A stretch of DNA of 16,556 nucleotides. Origin: JBCCWR01 sp039193385 (lineage in GTDB: Bacteria; Verrucomicrobiota; Verrucomicrobiia; Methylacidiphilales; JBCCWR01). Within the stretch, counting starts at the first letter, position 1, and each line of letters opens with the position of its first letter. The position numbers and the translations under genes were made by a program. Shown one piece after another: positions 7,564 to 15,144 of this stretch. The stretch lies in contig JBCCWR010000046.1 of NCBI GenBank assembly GCA_039193385.1, forward strand, positions 1 through 16,556, written 5' to 3'. Under the pieces are notes generated by a model. It made no database searches. It worked only from the letters and a program-made list of their open reading frames with translations, and had not been told where the DNA came from.

Positions 7564-8634
7564 ATGTCTGACATGGAGAAAAAAGATGGGATTGAAGATG
7601 TTCAAGGTCGAAATGTTGGCAAGGATGTAACAAAAAAATCTCCTAGGAGGCTGGATTGGAAGATCGTTCTTAAACTTTTAGTGTTGAGCGGTATTCTATT
7701 TTACTTATTTCGCGATTTAGACTGGGCTACATTGGGAGAATATCTTACAGGCGCTAAGCCGGTTCCTTTGTTAATAGCCTTTTTTTGCTGGGGGATTTTA
7801 TTAATCTCTGCTGGATTTCGCTGGAACATCCTTTTGCGTGTTCAGGGCATTCAACTTCCACAAAAATTAACGATGCAACTGACTTGCATCGGCCATTTTT
7901 TTAATTCCTTTTTGTTAGGGACAACGGGGGGTGATGTAGTGAAGATTTTGTATACAGTGCGTTACACGCCAGAGCGTAAAGCGCGTGCTGTTTTATCTAT
8001 TATGATGGATCGTGTTATAGGTCTTTTGGTTTTGCTTTTCATAGGCGCACTTATCTTGCCGACTCAACTTAAAATTTTATCCTCGGATGAGGATATGAAA
8101 TGGATGGCCTTAAGTGTTTATCTTCTTTTAGCCGTAGGAATGCTATCAGTTGTGGTTGCTTATTTCTTTCCTTTGTCATGGTTTCCAGATTTTTGTGTCA
8201 AACTATGGAAGAAAATTCCTCAACATGATCTATTGGGACAATTGTATGAAGGATTTAAAGATCATGGACGTGCCCTGCCTCTTACGCTTCAGGCTATTGT
8301 TTTAGCTTCAGTGGTAACCATAGCTAATTGCACTTCGGGTTATTTCATTGGTCAGGCCATGGGAATTCAGGCTGATTATTGGACGATGGCTTTTATCTTT
8401 GCTACGACTGCGGTAGTGATGGGACTCCCCATTAGCCTTGGCGGCCATGGCACTCGTGAAGGCGCGCTTCTATTTTTGTTTGTACTTTTTGGGATTATAG
8501 CTGATGAGTCGGGTAAAGAGTTGCCTCTAGCGGTTTCAATTATTTATCTAGGCATCATGACGTTATGGAGTTTAGTAGGGGGTGCTGTCTATCTTTTGTT
8601 TAATCATGAAATGAAGAAGGAGAAGCATGTCTGA
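7564..8634 (+). CDS. YbhN/LPG-synthase-like (UPF0104) membrane protein
   Basis: This 356-residue integral membrane protein belongs to the family that includes the transmembrane flippase half of MprF and YbhN. Residues 1-30 are hydrophilic and highly charged. About eight helices follow (first ones near 34-49 and 67-84). Family signatures are visible: FFNSFLLGTTGGDVVK (112-127, the G-x-x-GGD-x-x-K motif), MMDRVIGLL (147-155) and LPISLGGHGTREGALL (288-303). There is no C-terminal aminoacyl-transferase domain, so it is not a full lysyl-phosphatidylglycerol synthase. A role in lipid or isoprenoid-lipid movement is inferred from the family only. It starts after the rpsU terminator with no clear Shine-Dalgarno; a second ATG lies at 7573. 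Its end overlaps the next gene by 8 bases, so the two are translationally linked. Confidence 0.85.
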   Translation: MSDMEKKDGIEDVQGRNVGKDVTKKSPRRLDWKIVLKLLVLSGILFYLFRDLDWATLGEYLTGAKPVPLLIAFFCWGILLISAGFRWNILLRVQGIQLPQKLTMQLTCIGHFFNSFLLGTTGGDVVKILYTVRYTPERKARAVLSIMMDRVIGLLVLLFIGALILPTQLKILSSDEDMKWMALSVYLLLAVGMLSVVVAYFFPLSWFPDFCVKLWKKIPQHDLLGQLYEGFKDHGRALPLTLQAIVLASVVTIANCTSGYFIGQAMGIQADYWTMAFIFATTAVVMGLPISLGGHGTREGALLFLFVLFGIIADESGKELPLAVSIIYLGIMTLWSLVGGAVYLLFNHEMKKEKHV

Positions 8635-10030
8635 ATCCTTCAAAGCTGATATAGCTGTTATGCCAGCACCAGCTTTGCAGTTATTTAGCCAATGTGCTCT
8701 TTTTGAGAGTGCATGCAAGATTGTTCAAGGACTGAATGATGCTGGTTTTATCACTTACTTTGCAGGGGGATCTGTTCGAGACGTTCTTCTTGGCAGAAAT
8801 TGTAAAGATATTGACATTGCTACAAGTGCTACACCTGACGAGGTGCAAAAAGTTTTTCCACGTGTAACAGATATTCAAGGTAAGTCTTTTGGAGTTGTAC
8901 GAGTGATCGAAAACGAATATATGTTTGAGGTTGCTACTTTTCGGACTGATGGTGCTTATCTGGATGGTCGCCGTCCAGAGAGAGTCACTTTTGCCACGCC
9001 TGGTGAAGATGCTTTTCGTCGTGACTTTACGATCAATGGCCTTTTTTTTGATCCACTGAGTAATCAAGTGATCGATTTCGTCAAAGGGCGCGATGATCTT
9101 TCTGCAGGTATAGTTCGTGCCATAGGTAATCCACAAAAACGCTTTAAGGAAGATAGATTGCGTCTTTTTCGAGCTATCCGCTTTTCATCCGAGTTTGGTT
9201 TTAATATAGAACAAAAGACTTGGGAGGCCCTTTGTGACATGTCCGAAGCAACTCTTAAACCGAATCATGCGGCATTAGCACCTGAACGAGTACGTGACGA
9301 ATTGATCAAAACTTTTACAGGTTCAGGTCCGGTGCAAGCTTTAGATCAGCTAGATGAATCTGGTCTTCTGAAGCTTTGGCTTCCAGAGGTTGCAGAGCTT
9401 AAAGGCGTGGAGCAACCGCCACAGTTTCATCCAGAAGGTGATGTTTTTGTTCATACGCGTTTGATGCTCGAGTTAATGAATGAAACTCCAGGTTTAAATG
9501 TAGTTTTTGGAGTGTTGTTTCATGATATAGGAAAACCTCCTACAAAGAAAATAGATCAAACAGGGCGTATACGTTTCAATGAGCATGAGATAGTGGGTGC
9601 ACGTATGACTGAGGAATTAATGAAACGCCTGCGTTTTTCTAATGATCAAATTAAAGCAGTTTGTGCCTTAGTAGCTGGACACATGAAGTTTAAAGACGCT
9701 CCTAAAATGAGGCTTTCTACGCTTAAACGTTTCCTGGCGCAGCCTTATTTTGAAGATGAGTTAGAACTACATCGCATAGACTGTCTTGGCAGTCATGCAG
9801 ATTTAGGTATCTATGATTTTATTAAAGAAAAGCGGAATGACTTTATACATGAAGAAGTTGTTCCACCTCCATTGGTAACAGGAAAAGAACTTATCAAGCT
9901 TGGGATGCACTCTGGTCCTGCAATGGGAAAGATTCTTCGTCAACTCCAGGACGAACAGCTTGAAGGGCTATTTAAGAATAAAGATGATGCTTTGGTCAGA
10001 GCAAAAGAGTTAATACAAAACATTAGCTAA
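8627..10030 (+). CDS. cca: CCA tRNA nucleotidyltransferase / poly(A) polymerase family protein with HD domain
   Basis: This class II nucleotidyltransferase of 467 residues probably adds or repairs the CCA end of tRNA; a poly(A) polymerase role cannot be excluded from sequence alone. Motifs in order: FAGGSVRDVLLGR (45-57) with catalytic DID (61-63), TFRTDGAYLDGRRPERV (104-120), RRDFTINGLFFDP (131-143), the KEDRLRLFRAIRFSSEFGF stretch (174-192), and RVRDELIKTF. A C-terminal HD domain carries FHPEGDVFVHTRLMLE (His276), LFHDIGKPPTKK (His299, Asp300), NEHE and GHM, so its metal-dependent phosphohydrolase site looks intact, as in E. coli-type Cca. A good AAGGAG precedes the ATG by 4 bases. The start overlaps the stop of the YbhN-like gene. 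The stop lies in a palindrome shared with the convergent regulator gene. Confidence 0.92.
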   Translation: MSESFKADIAVMPAPALQLFSQCALFESACKIVQGLNDAGFITYFAGGSVRDVLLGRNCKDIDIATSATPDEVQKVFPRVTDIQGKSFGVVRVIENEYMFEVATFRTDGAYLDGRRPERVTFATPGEDAFRRDFTINGLFFDPLSNQVIDFVKGRDDLSAGIVRAIGNPQKRFKEDRLRLFRAIRFSSEFGFNIEQKTWEALCDMSEATLKPNHAALAPERVRDELIKTFTGSGPVQALDQLDESGLLKLWLPEVAELKGVEQPPQFHPEGDVFVHTRLMLELMNETPGLNVVFGVLFHDIGKPPTKKIDQTGRIRFNEHEIVGARMTEELMKRLRFSNDQIKAVCALVAGHMKFKDAPKMRLSTLKRFLAQPYFEDELELHRIDCLGSHADLGIYDFIKEKRNDFIHEEVVPPPLVTGKELIKLGMHSGPAMGKILRQLQDEQLEGLFKNKDDALVRAKELIQNIS

Positions 10031-11516
10031 TACGCATCGTTTTCTGAATACTGAATTTTTCAACACGTTTGCGCAGAGTAGCACGTGTGATCCCAAGCAT
10101 TTCAGAAGCTTTAACCTGATTGCCCCCAGTGAGTTCAAGCGCTCGAATGATGAAGTCGCGTTCAATGGCAGGTAGTAGTTTAAGGTCATTGTCACTACGG
10201 GCATGATCAAAAAGTAAGCAGTAAGCCTGGTCGATTGAATTGACGCTAGTGCCTGTTGTAACTTGTGAGGCTCCATTGGAGGCCGGCTTATCAGAATGAT
10301 GAGATAGTTCTGCAGATTCCAAGGGTCCTGCAGCCTGAACAATTTCAAACGGTAAATCCTGAGCAAGAATAGTGTCCCCTGAAGCGAGAACCATGGCGCG
10401 TTGGATGCAGTTTTCAAGCTCGCGAACATTTCCTGGCCAGCGGTATTGGCGTAACACCTCTAATGCTTCATCTGCTATCTGATTAGCACCGCCGCTATGA
10501 CGGGCGCGCCACTTATTAATGAAGTATGAAACAAGCGTAGTAAGGTCATCAAGACGTTCACGTAGTGAAGGCATTTTGATGGTGACAACATTCAAGCGGT
10601 AATAAAGGTCTTCTCGGAATTCACGTTTCTGGCTGGCCTCCCATAAATTACGATTTGTTGCCGCAATGATACGAACATCTGTTTTTAGTGTTTGATTGCC
10701 CCCGACGCGGGTAAATTCACCATCTTGCAGGACACGTAGCAGTTTAGATTGAATAGGCATAGGCATTTCGCCGATCTCATCCAAAAAGAGTGTTCCACCA
10801 TCACATTGTTCAAATTTGCCTATACGTTGTGAAACGGCTCCTGTAAAAGAACCTTTCTCATGGCCAAAGAGTTCGCTCTCTAAAAGATTTTCAGGAATGG
10901 CAGCACAGTTGATGGCGATGAAAGTTTTCTGACTGCGTTTGCTGTTAGAATAGATGGCTCTTGCAACAAGTTCTTTGCCGGTTCCGCTTTCACCGGTGAT
11001 TAAAGCCGTTGCATCTGTCGGAGAAACTTGGCCAACAAGTTTATAAACTTGCTGCATGGCATGTGCTGCTCCCACGATACCGGTCTGGAAGTCGTCTTGC
11101 TCAAGCTTTACAGGTAGGGACATATTTTGTTCCTGAGCATGTGCTGCTTCAAGAGCACGAGTAATAAGCTCCTTGAGTTGCGGTATATCAAAAGGCTTGA
11201 GCACATAGTCGAATGCACCAAGTTTCATGGCTTCTATAGCAGTTTGAGACGTGCCATAAGCTGTCATCATGATAACAAGTTGACGTGGATTGATACGCTT
11301 AAGATCACGAAGCACATCAAGGCCATTTTCCTTGTTCATGCGAATATCCATGACCACAAGACTTGGTTTATCCTTACGAGCAATTTTAAGACCAGTATCA
11401 CCATTGGAAGCAGTAAGAATTTCTACAGGTTCTTTGTCGAAGAGGCGTTCGAAAGAATAATGTACATCTTCCTCGTCATCGATAATAAGAATTTTGGGAC
11501 TATTTTTTTTAGACAT
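10023..11516 (-). CDS. NtrC-family sigma-54-dependent response regulator
   Basis: This cytoplasmic transcription activator has 497 residues. It has a receiver domain (about 8-122) with acidic pair Asp13/Asp14, phospho-acceptor Asp57, Thr85 and Lys107. A sigma-54 AAA+ domain (about 145-380) follows with Walker A GESGTGK (175-181), the sigma-54 contact loop GSFTGA (222-227; GAFTGA in most relatives), Walker B GGTLFLDEIGE (240-250), FREDLYYRLNV and WPGNVRELENC. After a low-complexity linker (about 395-425) comes a Fis-type helix-turn-helix (about 450-488, GNQVKASEMLGITRATLRKR). It is therefore a two-component output protein. No histidine kinase lies in the window, so the signal is unknown. It starts 49 bases after aroF on the same strand and may be co-transcribed with it. 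No Shine-Dalgarno is seen. The gene converges on cca and overlaps it by 8 bases. Confidence 0.95.
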   Translation of the reverse strand: MSKKNSPKILIIDDEEDVHYSFERLFDKEPVEILTASNGDTGLKIARKDKPSLVVMDIRMNKENGLDVLRDLKRINPRQLVIMMTAYGTSQTAIEAMKLGAFDYVLKPFDIPQLKELITRALEAAHAQEQNMSLPVKLEQDDFQTGIVGAAHAMQQVYKLVGQVSPTDATALITGESGTGKELVARAIYSNSKRSQKTFIAINCAAIPENLLESELFGHEKGSFTGAVSQRIGKFEQCDGGTLFLDEIGEMPMPIQSKLLRVLQDGEFTRVGGNQTLKTDVRIIAATNRNLWEASQKREFREDLYYRLNVVTIKMPSLRERLDDLTTLVSYFINKWRARHSGGANQIADEALEVLRQYRWPGNVRELENCIQRAMVLASGDTILAQDLPFEIVQAAGPLESAELSHHSDKPASNGASQVTTGTSVNSIDQAYCLLFDHARSDNDLKLLPAIERDFIIRALELTGGNQVKASEMLGITRATLRKRVEKFSIQKTMRIS

Positions 11517-11565
11517 GTTTACTAATGAGCGGATATTATTAACTTAATATACAGCATATTATTCC

Positions 11566-12588
11566 CTAACGTGAAAGAACTTGCAAGAAAGGCTGCAGTT
11601 CTTTGACGAGGTGATCAAAACCCTTTAGGTCAACTTGTTGTTGGCCATCGCTGAGAGCTTCAGCAGGATTTGGGTGAACTTCAATGATTAAACCATCACA
11701 ATTGATTGAAACAGCAGCCTTGCACAGTTCGGTAATGAGTGACGCACGCCCACAACCTTGAGATGGGTCGACAATTACGGGAAGGTGAGATTCTTGTTTA
11801 GCTATAGCGACTGCGGAGAGATCGAGCGTATTGCGAGTATAAGTTTCAAAAGTGCGGATACCCCGCTCACAGAGCATGACATTAGGATTGCCGCTGGATA
11901 GAATGTATTCTGCTGCAAGAAGCCATTCTTCTATCTTCATTGACATGCCACGCTTGAGAAGAATAGGTTTACCTGTCTTTGCTGCTGCGGTGAGGAGCCG
12001 GAAGTTCTGCGCGTTACGAGCTCCTATTTGTAGAATATCAGCATAATTCGCTACGAGCTCAACATCTTGTTCAGCAAGTAATTCCGTTACAATCGAAAGT
12101 CCTGTTTCATCTCTTGCTTGAGCTAATAGTTTAAGGCCTTCTTCACCTAATCCTTGAAATTCATAAGGTGAAGTGCGTGGTTTAAATGCGCCTCCTCGAA
12201 GAATCTTAGCGCCTGATTTTTTTACACTACGTGCAGTGGTGAGAATTTGTTCTTCATTTTCCACTGAGCATGGCCCTGCCATGAGCGTAAGAGATTGCGT
12301 ATGACCTATTTTGATGCCATTGATGTGAATAACAGTATCAGGCTGATCATTTGTTCGTGAATCACGGCTGGTTAGTTTATAGCGTTTCTGGACACGTAAA
12401 ACAGACTCTACCCAGTACCAATTATCCAGGGCCTCTAAAGTTGTATGCGTGCATTCGTCACCTGTAGCCGCAATAACTGTTTGTATATCTCCATAAATAG
12501 GGTGAGGCGTGTATCCCAGCTTTTTAACTTCCTCTATGACTTTATCAATCTCAGGTTGCGGTGTATTTGGACGTAGAGCAACTATCAT
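11566..12588 (-). CDS. aroF: 3-deoxy-7-phosphoheptulonate (DAHP) synthase, type I-beta
   Basis: DAHP synthase joins phosphoenolpyruvate and erythrose 4-phosphate, the first step to chorismate and aromatic amino acids. The 340-residue protein has the Thermotoga-type layout: an N-terminal ferredoxin-like regulatory domain (about 1-70, starting MIVALRPNTPQPEIDKVI) that in relatives mediates feedback inhibition, then the TIM barrel. Visible motifs are LMAGPCSVEN (Cys107), RGGAFKPRTSPYEFQGLG (131-148), LLKRGMS (210-216), CERGIRTFETYTRNTLDL and IIEVHPNPAEALSDG (Glu303, Asp314). These align with Thermotoga metal ligands Cys102, Glu298 and Asp309 at a constant offset of five. The fourth ligand, His272 there, is Gln277 here (VDPSQGCGR). 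No Shine-Dalgarno. The gene lies 79 bases after the lipoprotein gene and 49 bases before the sigma-54 regulator gene. Confidence 0.93.
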   Translation of the reverse strand: MIVALRPNTPQPEIDKVIEEVKKLGYTPHPIYGDIQTVIAATGDECTHTTLEALDNWYWVESVLRVQKRYKLTSRDSRTNDQPDTVIHINGIKIGHTQSLTLMAGPCSVENEEQILTTARSVKKSGAKILRGGAFKPRTSPYEFQGLGEEGLKLLAQARDETGLSIVTELLAEQDVELVANYADILQIGARNAQNFRLLTAAAKTGKPILLKRGMSMKIEEWLLAAEYILSSGNPNVMLCERGIRTFETYTRNTLDLSAVAIAKQESHLPVIVDPSQGCGRASLITELCKAAVSINCDGLIIEVHPNPAEALSDGQQQVDLKGFDHLVKELQPFLQVLSR

Positions 12589-12667
12589 TTATAAATCATG
12601 ACACGTTCTAAATAAATGGCCAGTTTGTTGCTGGCGAAGATTTTGATTACTACCCTCCTAAACTATC

Positions 12668-13075
12668 TTAGGGGACAATGAAGATTTTGCCAGTGTAAGG
12701 ACACTTAACTTGGGTTCCAGGTGCAAATCCTTTAACGTCTACTAAGCCTGCGTAAGGTGCATAAGGGCTTTTTACATAGCCATTACGCCCTGCGACTTTT
12801 TCTGCACTGGGGTAAATAGCTTTGTTTTCATTTTTGATCGGCGCAGTCTGATTCCATGGAGTAGGCTCGCTGGTGACGGGTTGTCTTTGAGTATAAGTTT
12901 CTCTTGCATCAATTGTTTGATTTTGAGAGGGAGCATTCTCTAGAATCTGTTGTTCAGTGGCCACTTGTGGATCTGTATAAGCGGGATCATTTATTGTAGA
13001 AGAGTATTGTATTTTATCTTCACCACAGGAGATGAAGCCAAGAGTCATAAATGGGAGCAAGTAGCAAATTCTCAT
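12668..13075 (-). CDS. Small putative lipoprotein with C-terminal CPYTGK motif
   Basis: Function not recognised. The product has 135 residues. A short basic start (MR), a hydrophobic stretch (3-16) and GFISC with Cys17 look like a lipoprotein signal peptide, though Phe at -3 of the lipobox is not ideal. The mature part is low-complexity, rich in Gln, Thr, Asn and Pro (about 25-95), probably a flexible tether. It ends in a compact conserved-looking tail, SPYAPYAGLVDVKGFAPG then TQVKCPYTGKIFIVP. From memory such tails (VDVxGFxxGTxVxxPYTGKxFxVP) recur in small exported proteins of Verrucomicrobiota; that is recollection, not a search. AGGT lies 8 bases before the ATG, a weak ribosome-binding site. 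It lies downstream of the Nif3-family gene (138-base gap) and upstream of aroF. Confidence 0.7.
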   Translation of the reverse strand: MRICYLLPFMTLGFISCGEDKIQYSSTINDPAYTDPQVATEQQILENAPSQNQTIDARETYTQRQPVTSEPTPWNQTAPIKNENKAIYPSAEKVAGRNGYVKSPYAPYAGLVDVKGFAPGTQVKCPYTGKIFIVP

Positions 13076-13213
13076 ATAATAGTACCTAATTTAATTTTTG
13101 TTATATACAATGTCATACAGCCAGTAATTAACATTTGTTGCAATAAAATTGCTCATGTTTATTAGCTTTTTTGAAGAACCCCAAGTTCAGATGATAAAAA
13201 TTTTACAACGTAG

Positions 13214-13978
13214 CTATAATCCAGAAGGAAGATCAATAAATTCCCAGGGTATATTATATTTTTTAGAAAGATGATCCGCCAAGGCTTTTACACCAAATGT
13301 TTCCGTAAGATAGTGTCCACCATAGTAAACATTCAAACCCGCCTCCATGGCTGCCCCATATGTCCAGTGAGCACCTTCACCCGTGATGAAGGCATCAAGA
13401 TCGAGGGCTGATGCTTCAAATAAATTATCTGCAGCACCTCCAGATACGATTCCTACGCGTTGCACGGTATCTTTACCTCCGGGTAATAAATTTGGTTTTT
13501 TACCGAAGATTTTAGTAAGATTCCCGAGTAAATCATCACGAGTTGTGTCCATTATTCCATGAAAACCTGCCAGCTCTCCCTTAGCTTCTCCAAAGGGCTT
13601 TTTGTATTTTAAGCCCAGTAGTTTCGCGATACATGCGTTGTTCCCTAGTTGTGGATGTAAGTCGAGCGGTAAGTGAGAGCTAAATAGGGCTATGTTATGA
13701 TCAAACAAAAGTTTTAGTTTTGTGTAAGACGTTTCTTTGATCGGTGTAAGTTCATTCCAAAATAAACCATGATGAACAAGCAGCAAATCAATTCCCTGCT
13801 CGGCAGCTTGCTCGATAACTCCCAGATGGCTATCCACGGAAGCTGCTATACGAGTTACTTTTCCATTATTTGTCACTTGCAGACCATTTTTTGCTCTGGG
13901 CCAATCATTGATTTCAGAGTGGCGTAATTTTTTTTCGCAATAAGAAACGATGGATTCTAAATTTGCAGGCTTAAACAT
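13214..13978 (-). CDS. Nif3/YbgI-family dinuclear metal protein
   Basis: This 254-residue protein belongs to the Nif3/DUF34 family, annotated in databases as GTP cyclohydrolase 1 type 2 homologue, with true function uncertain. The metal-site motifs are complete: LLLVHHGLFW (His69, His70), SSHLPLDLHPQLGNN (Asp106), ITGEGAHW (198-205) and GGHYLTETFGVKAL (His222, Glu226). They line up with E. coli YbgI His63, His64, Asp101, His215 and Glu219. The length matches the short form (YbgI, 247) without the inserted CutA/PII-like domain of long forms. No Shine-Dalgarno precedes the ATG. It is transcribed divergently from phoH across a gap of about 120-190 bases that holds no convincing promoter hexamer pair and a 10-base palindrome CATCATGATG (14018-14027). 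Confidence 0.92.
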   Translation of the reverse strand: MFKPANLESIVSYCEKKLRHSEINDWPRAKNGLQVTNNGKVTRIAASVDSHLGVIEQAAEQGIDLLLVHHGLFWNELTPIKETSYTKLKLLFDHNIALFSSHLPLDLHPQLGNNACIAKLLGLKYKKPFGEAKGELAGFHGIMDTTRDDLLGNLTKIFGKKPNLLPGGKDTVQRVGIVSGGAADNLFEASALDLDAFITGEGAHWTYGAAMEAGLNVYYGGHYLTETFGVKALADHLSKKYNIPWEFIDLPSGL

Positions 13979-14166
13979 TTAAAAAGTCTAACATTTAGTA
14001 GCTCATACTCAACTCAGCATCATGATGAGGGCTTATTATGTGCATAAAAAGCTTTAGGAGTTGGAATAGCATCCATTATCTGGCCTAATTTTTTAACTAG
14101 GTGTATATAGAGCAATGGTTGACGGATTGCAAAAGATCCATAGCTTGTAACTTCACTTTTTCAGCA

Positions 14167-15144
14167 ATGGCCAAAAGTATGACACTAACATTTGAAAGTG
14201 CGCGTCAATTATCAGAGATGTTTGGCGGTGACTCCCGCCTGCTTCGTTTAGCAGAAAAAGTTTTTGCTGTGGAGATTACTACGCGTGATGCCTGGCTAAA
14301 GATCGATGGCTCAGACCAGAGCATCGAGTGCGTTAAAACAGTTTTCGATCAGCTGCAAAAGGCTGTGAAAAATGGTATGGTGATACGGCAACATGAGTTT
14401 GGCTTTATTGTTCATGCTGTAAAAGAGGGGCGTTCACATGAGCTTAGTGGACTCTGGCAAAGTGCCATTCGTGTTTCAGCTAAAAAACAAGCCATCGTAC
14501 CTAAAACATTCACACAACGTGAGTATTTGCAGAAAATCGGTGAGCATGATCTGGTTTTCGGTCTTGGAGCTGCTGGCACAGGGAAAACATTTTTGGCAGT
14601 AGCGGCTGCAGTTGAAGCTCTCAAGGCAAATAAAGTTGGGCGTATTATTTTAACACGGCCTGCTGTAGAGGCTGGGGAAGCCTTAGGATTTCTTCCAGGT
14701 GATATGCAAGAAAAGTTATACCCTTATCTAAGGCCTTTGTATGATGCACTTTATGACATCCTAGATCGAGATGAAGTTCAGAAATTAGTGGATCGTGGCT
14801 TAATCGAAGTAGCACCTCTAGCTTATATGCGTGGGCGAACTTTGGCTAAGGCATTTGTGATATTAGACGAAGCACAGAATGCAACGACTGAGCAGATGTT
14901 TATGTTTTTAACAAGGCTCGGACAGGGGGCGAAGTGTGTGGTTACAGGTGATATGACCCAGATTGACCTGCCAAAGAACAAAAAAAGCGGATTGATTGAA
15001 GCCATACAGGCATTGCAGAATATTGAAGGATCGGCTTTTGTAAGATTTCAAGACTCAGAAATCGTTCGTCACGAATTGGTGTCGAAAATTGTCTCTGCTT
15101 ACAAACGCCACCGCGGAGAAAAGCAGACGAGTATGCAATTATGA
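14167..15144 (+). CDS. phoH: PhoH-family ATPase (PhoH/YbeZ)
   Basis: PhoH-like P-loop ATPase, the YbeZ type that works with the endonuclease YbeY in RNA metabolism in several bacteria. From the ATG at 14167 the protein has 325 residues. An N-terminal KH-like region (about 1-95; FESARQLSEMFGGDSRLLR and AEKVFAVEITTRDAWLKIDG) precedes the ATPase. That domain has FGLGAAGTGKTFLAVAAA (Walker A 134-141), TRPAVEAGEALGFLPGD, PLAYMRGRTLAKAFVILDEA (Walker B DEAQN near 234-238), TGDMTQIDLP and SEIVRHELV. The frame is open upstream to a GTG at 14101, but those 22 extra residues do not look like the family, and neither start has a Shine-Dalgarno; an ATG at 14179 is also possible. Its stop overlaps the next start as ATGA, so phoH and the PgpH-like gene form an operon. 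Confidence 0.93.
   Translation: MAKSMTLTFESARQLSEMFGGDSRLLRLAEKVFAVEITTRDAWLKIDGSDQSIECVKTVFDQLQKAVKNGMVIRQHEFGFIVHAVKEGRSHELSGLWQSAIRVSAKKQAIVPKTFTQREYLQKIGEHDLVFGLGAAGTGKTFLAVAAAVEALKANKVGRIILTRPAVEAGEALGFLPGDMQEKLYPYLRPLYDALYDILDRDEVQKLVDRGLIEVAPLAYMRGRTLAKAFVILDEAQNATTEQMFMFLTRLGQGAKCVVTGDMTQIDLPKNKKSGLIEAIQALQNIEGSAFVRFQDSEIVRHELVSKIVSAYKRHRGEKQTSMQL

Noticed and set aside
8681..9136. 151-codon open frame antisense to cca
   Set aside because: It lies opposite highly conserved nucleotidyltransferase motifs, has no ribosome-binding site and no recognisable protein features.
12618..12636. Small hairpin GCCAG-7 bases-CTGGC between the lipoprotein gene and aroF, as a possible terminator
   Set aside because: The stem is only five base pairs and neither strand has a clear T run after it, so it is too weak to call a terminator.
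14101..14166. GTG at 14101 as the start of phoH
   Set aside because: The extra 22 residues (MYIEQWLTDCKRS...) do not resemble PhoH N-termini and no Shine-Dalgarno supports the GTG. ATG 14167 is preferred, although ATG 14179 remains possible.
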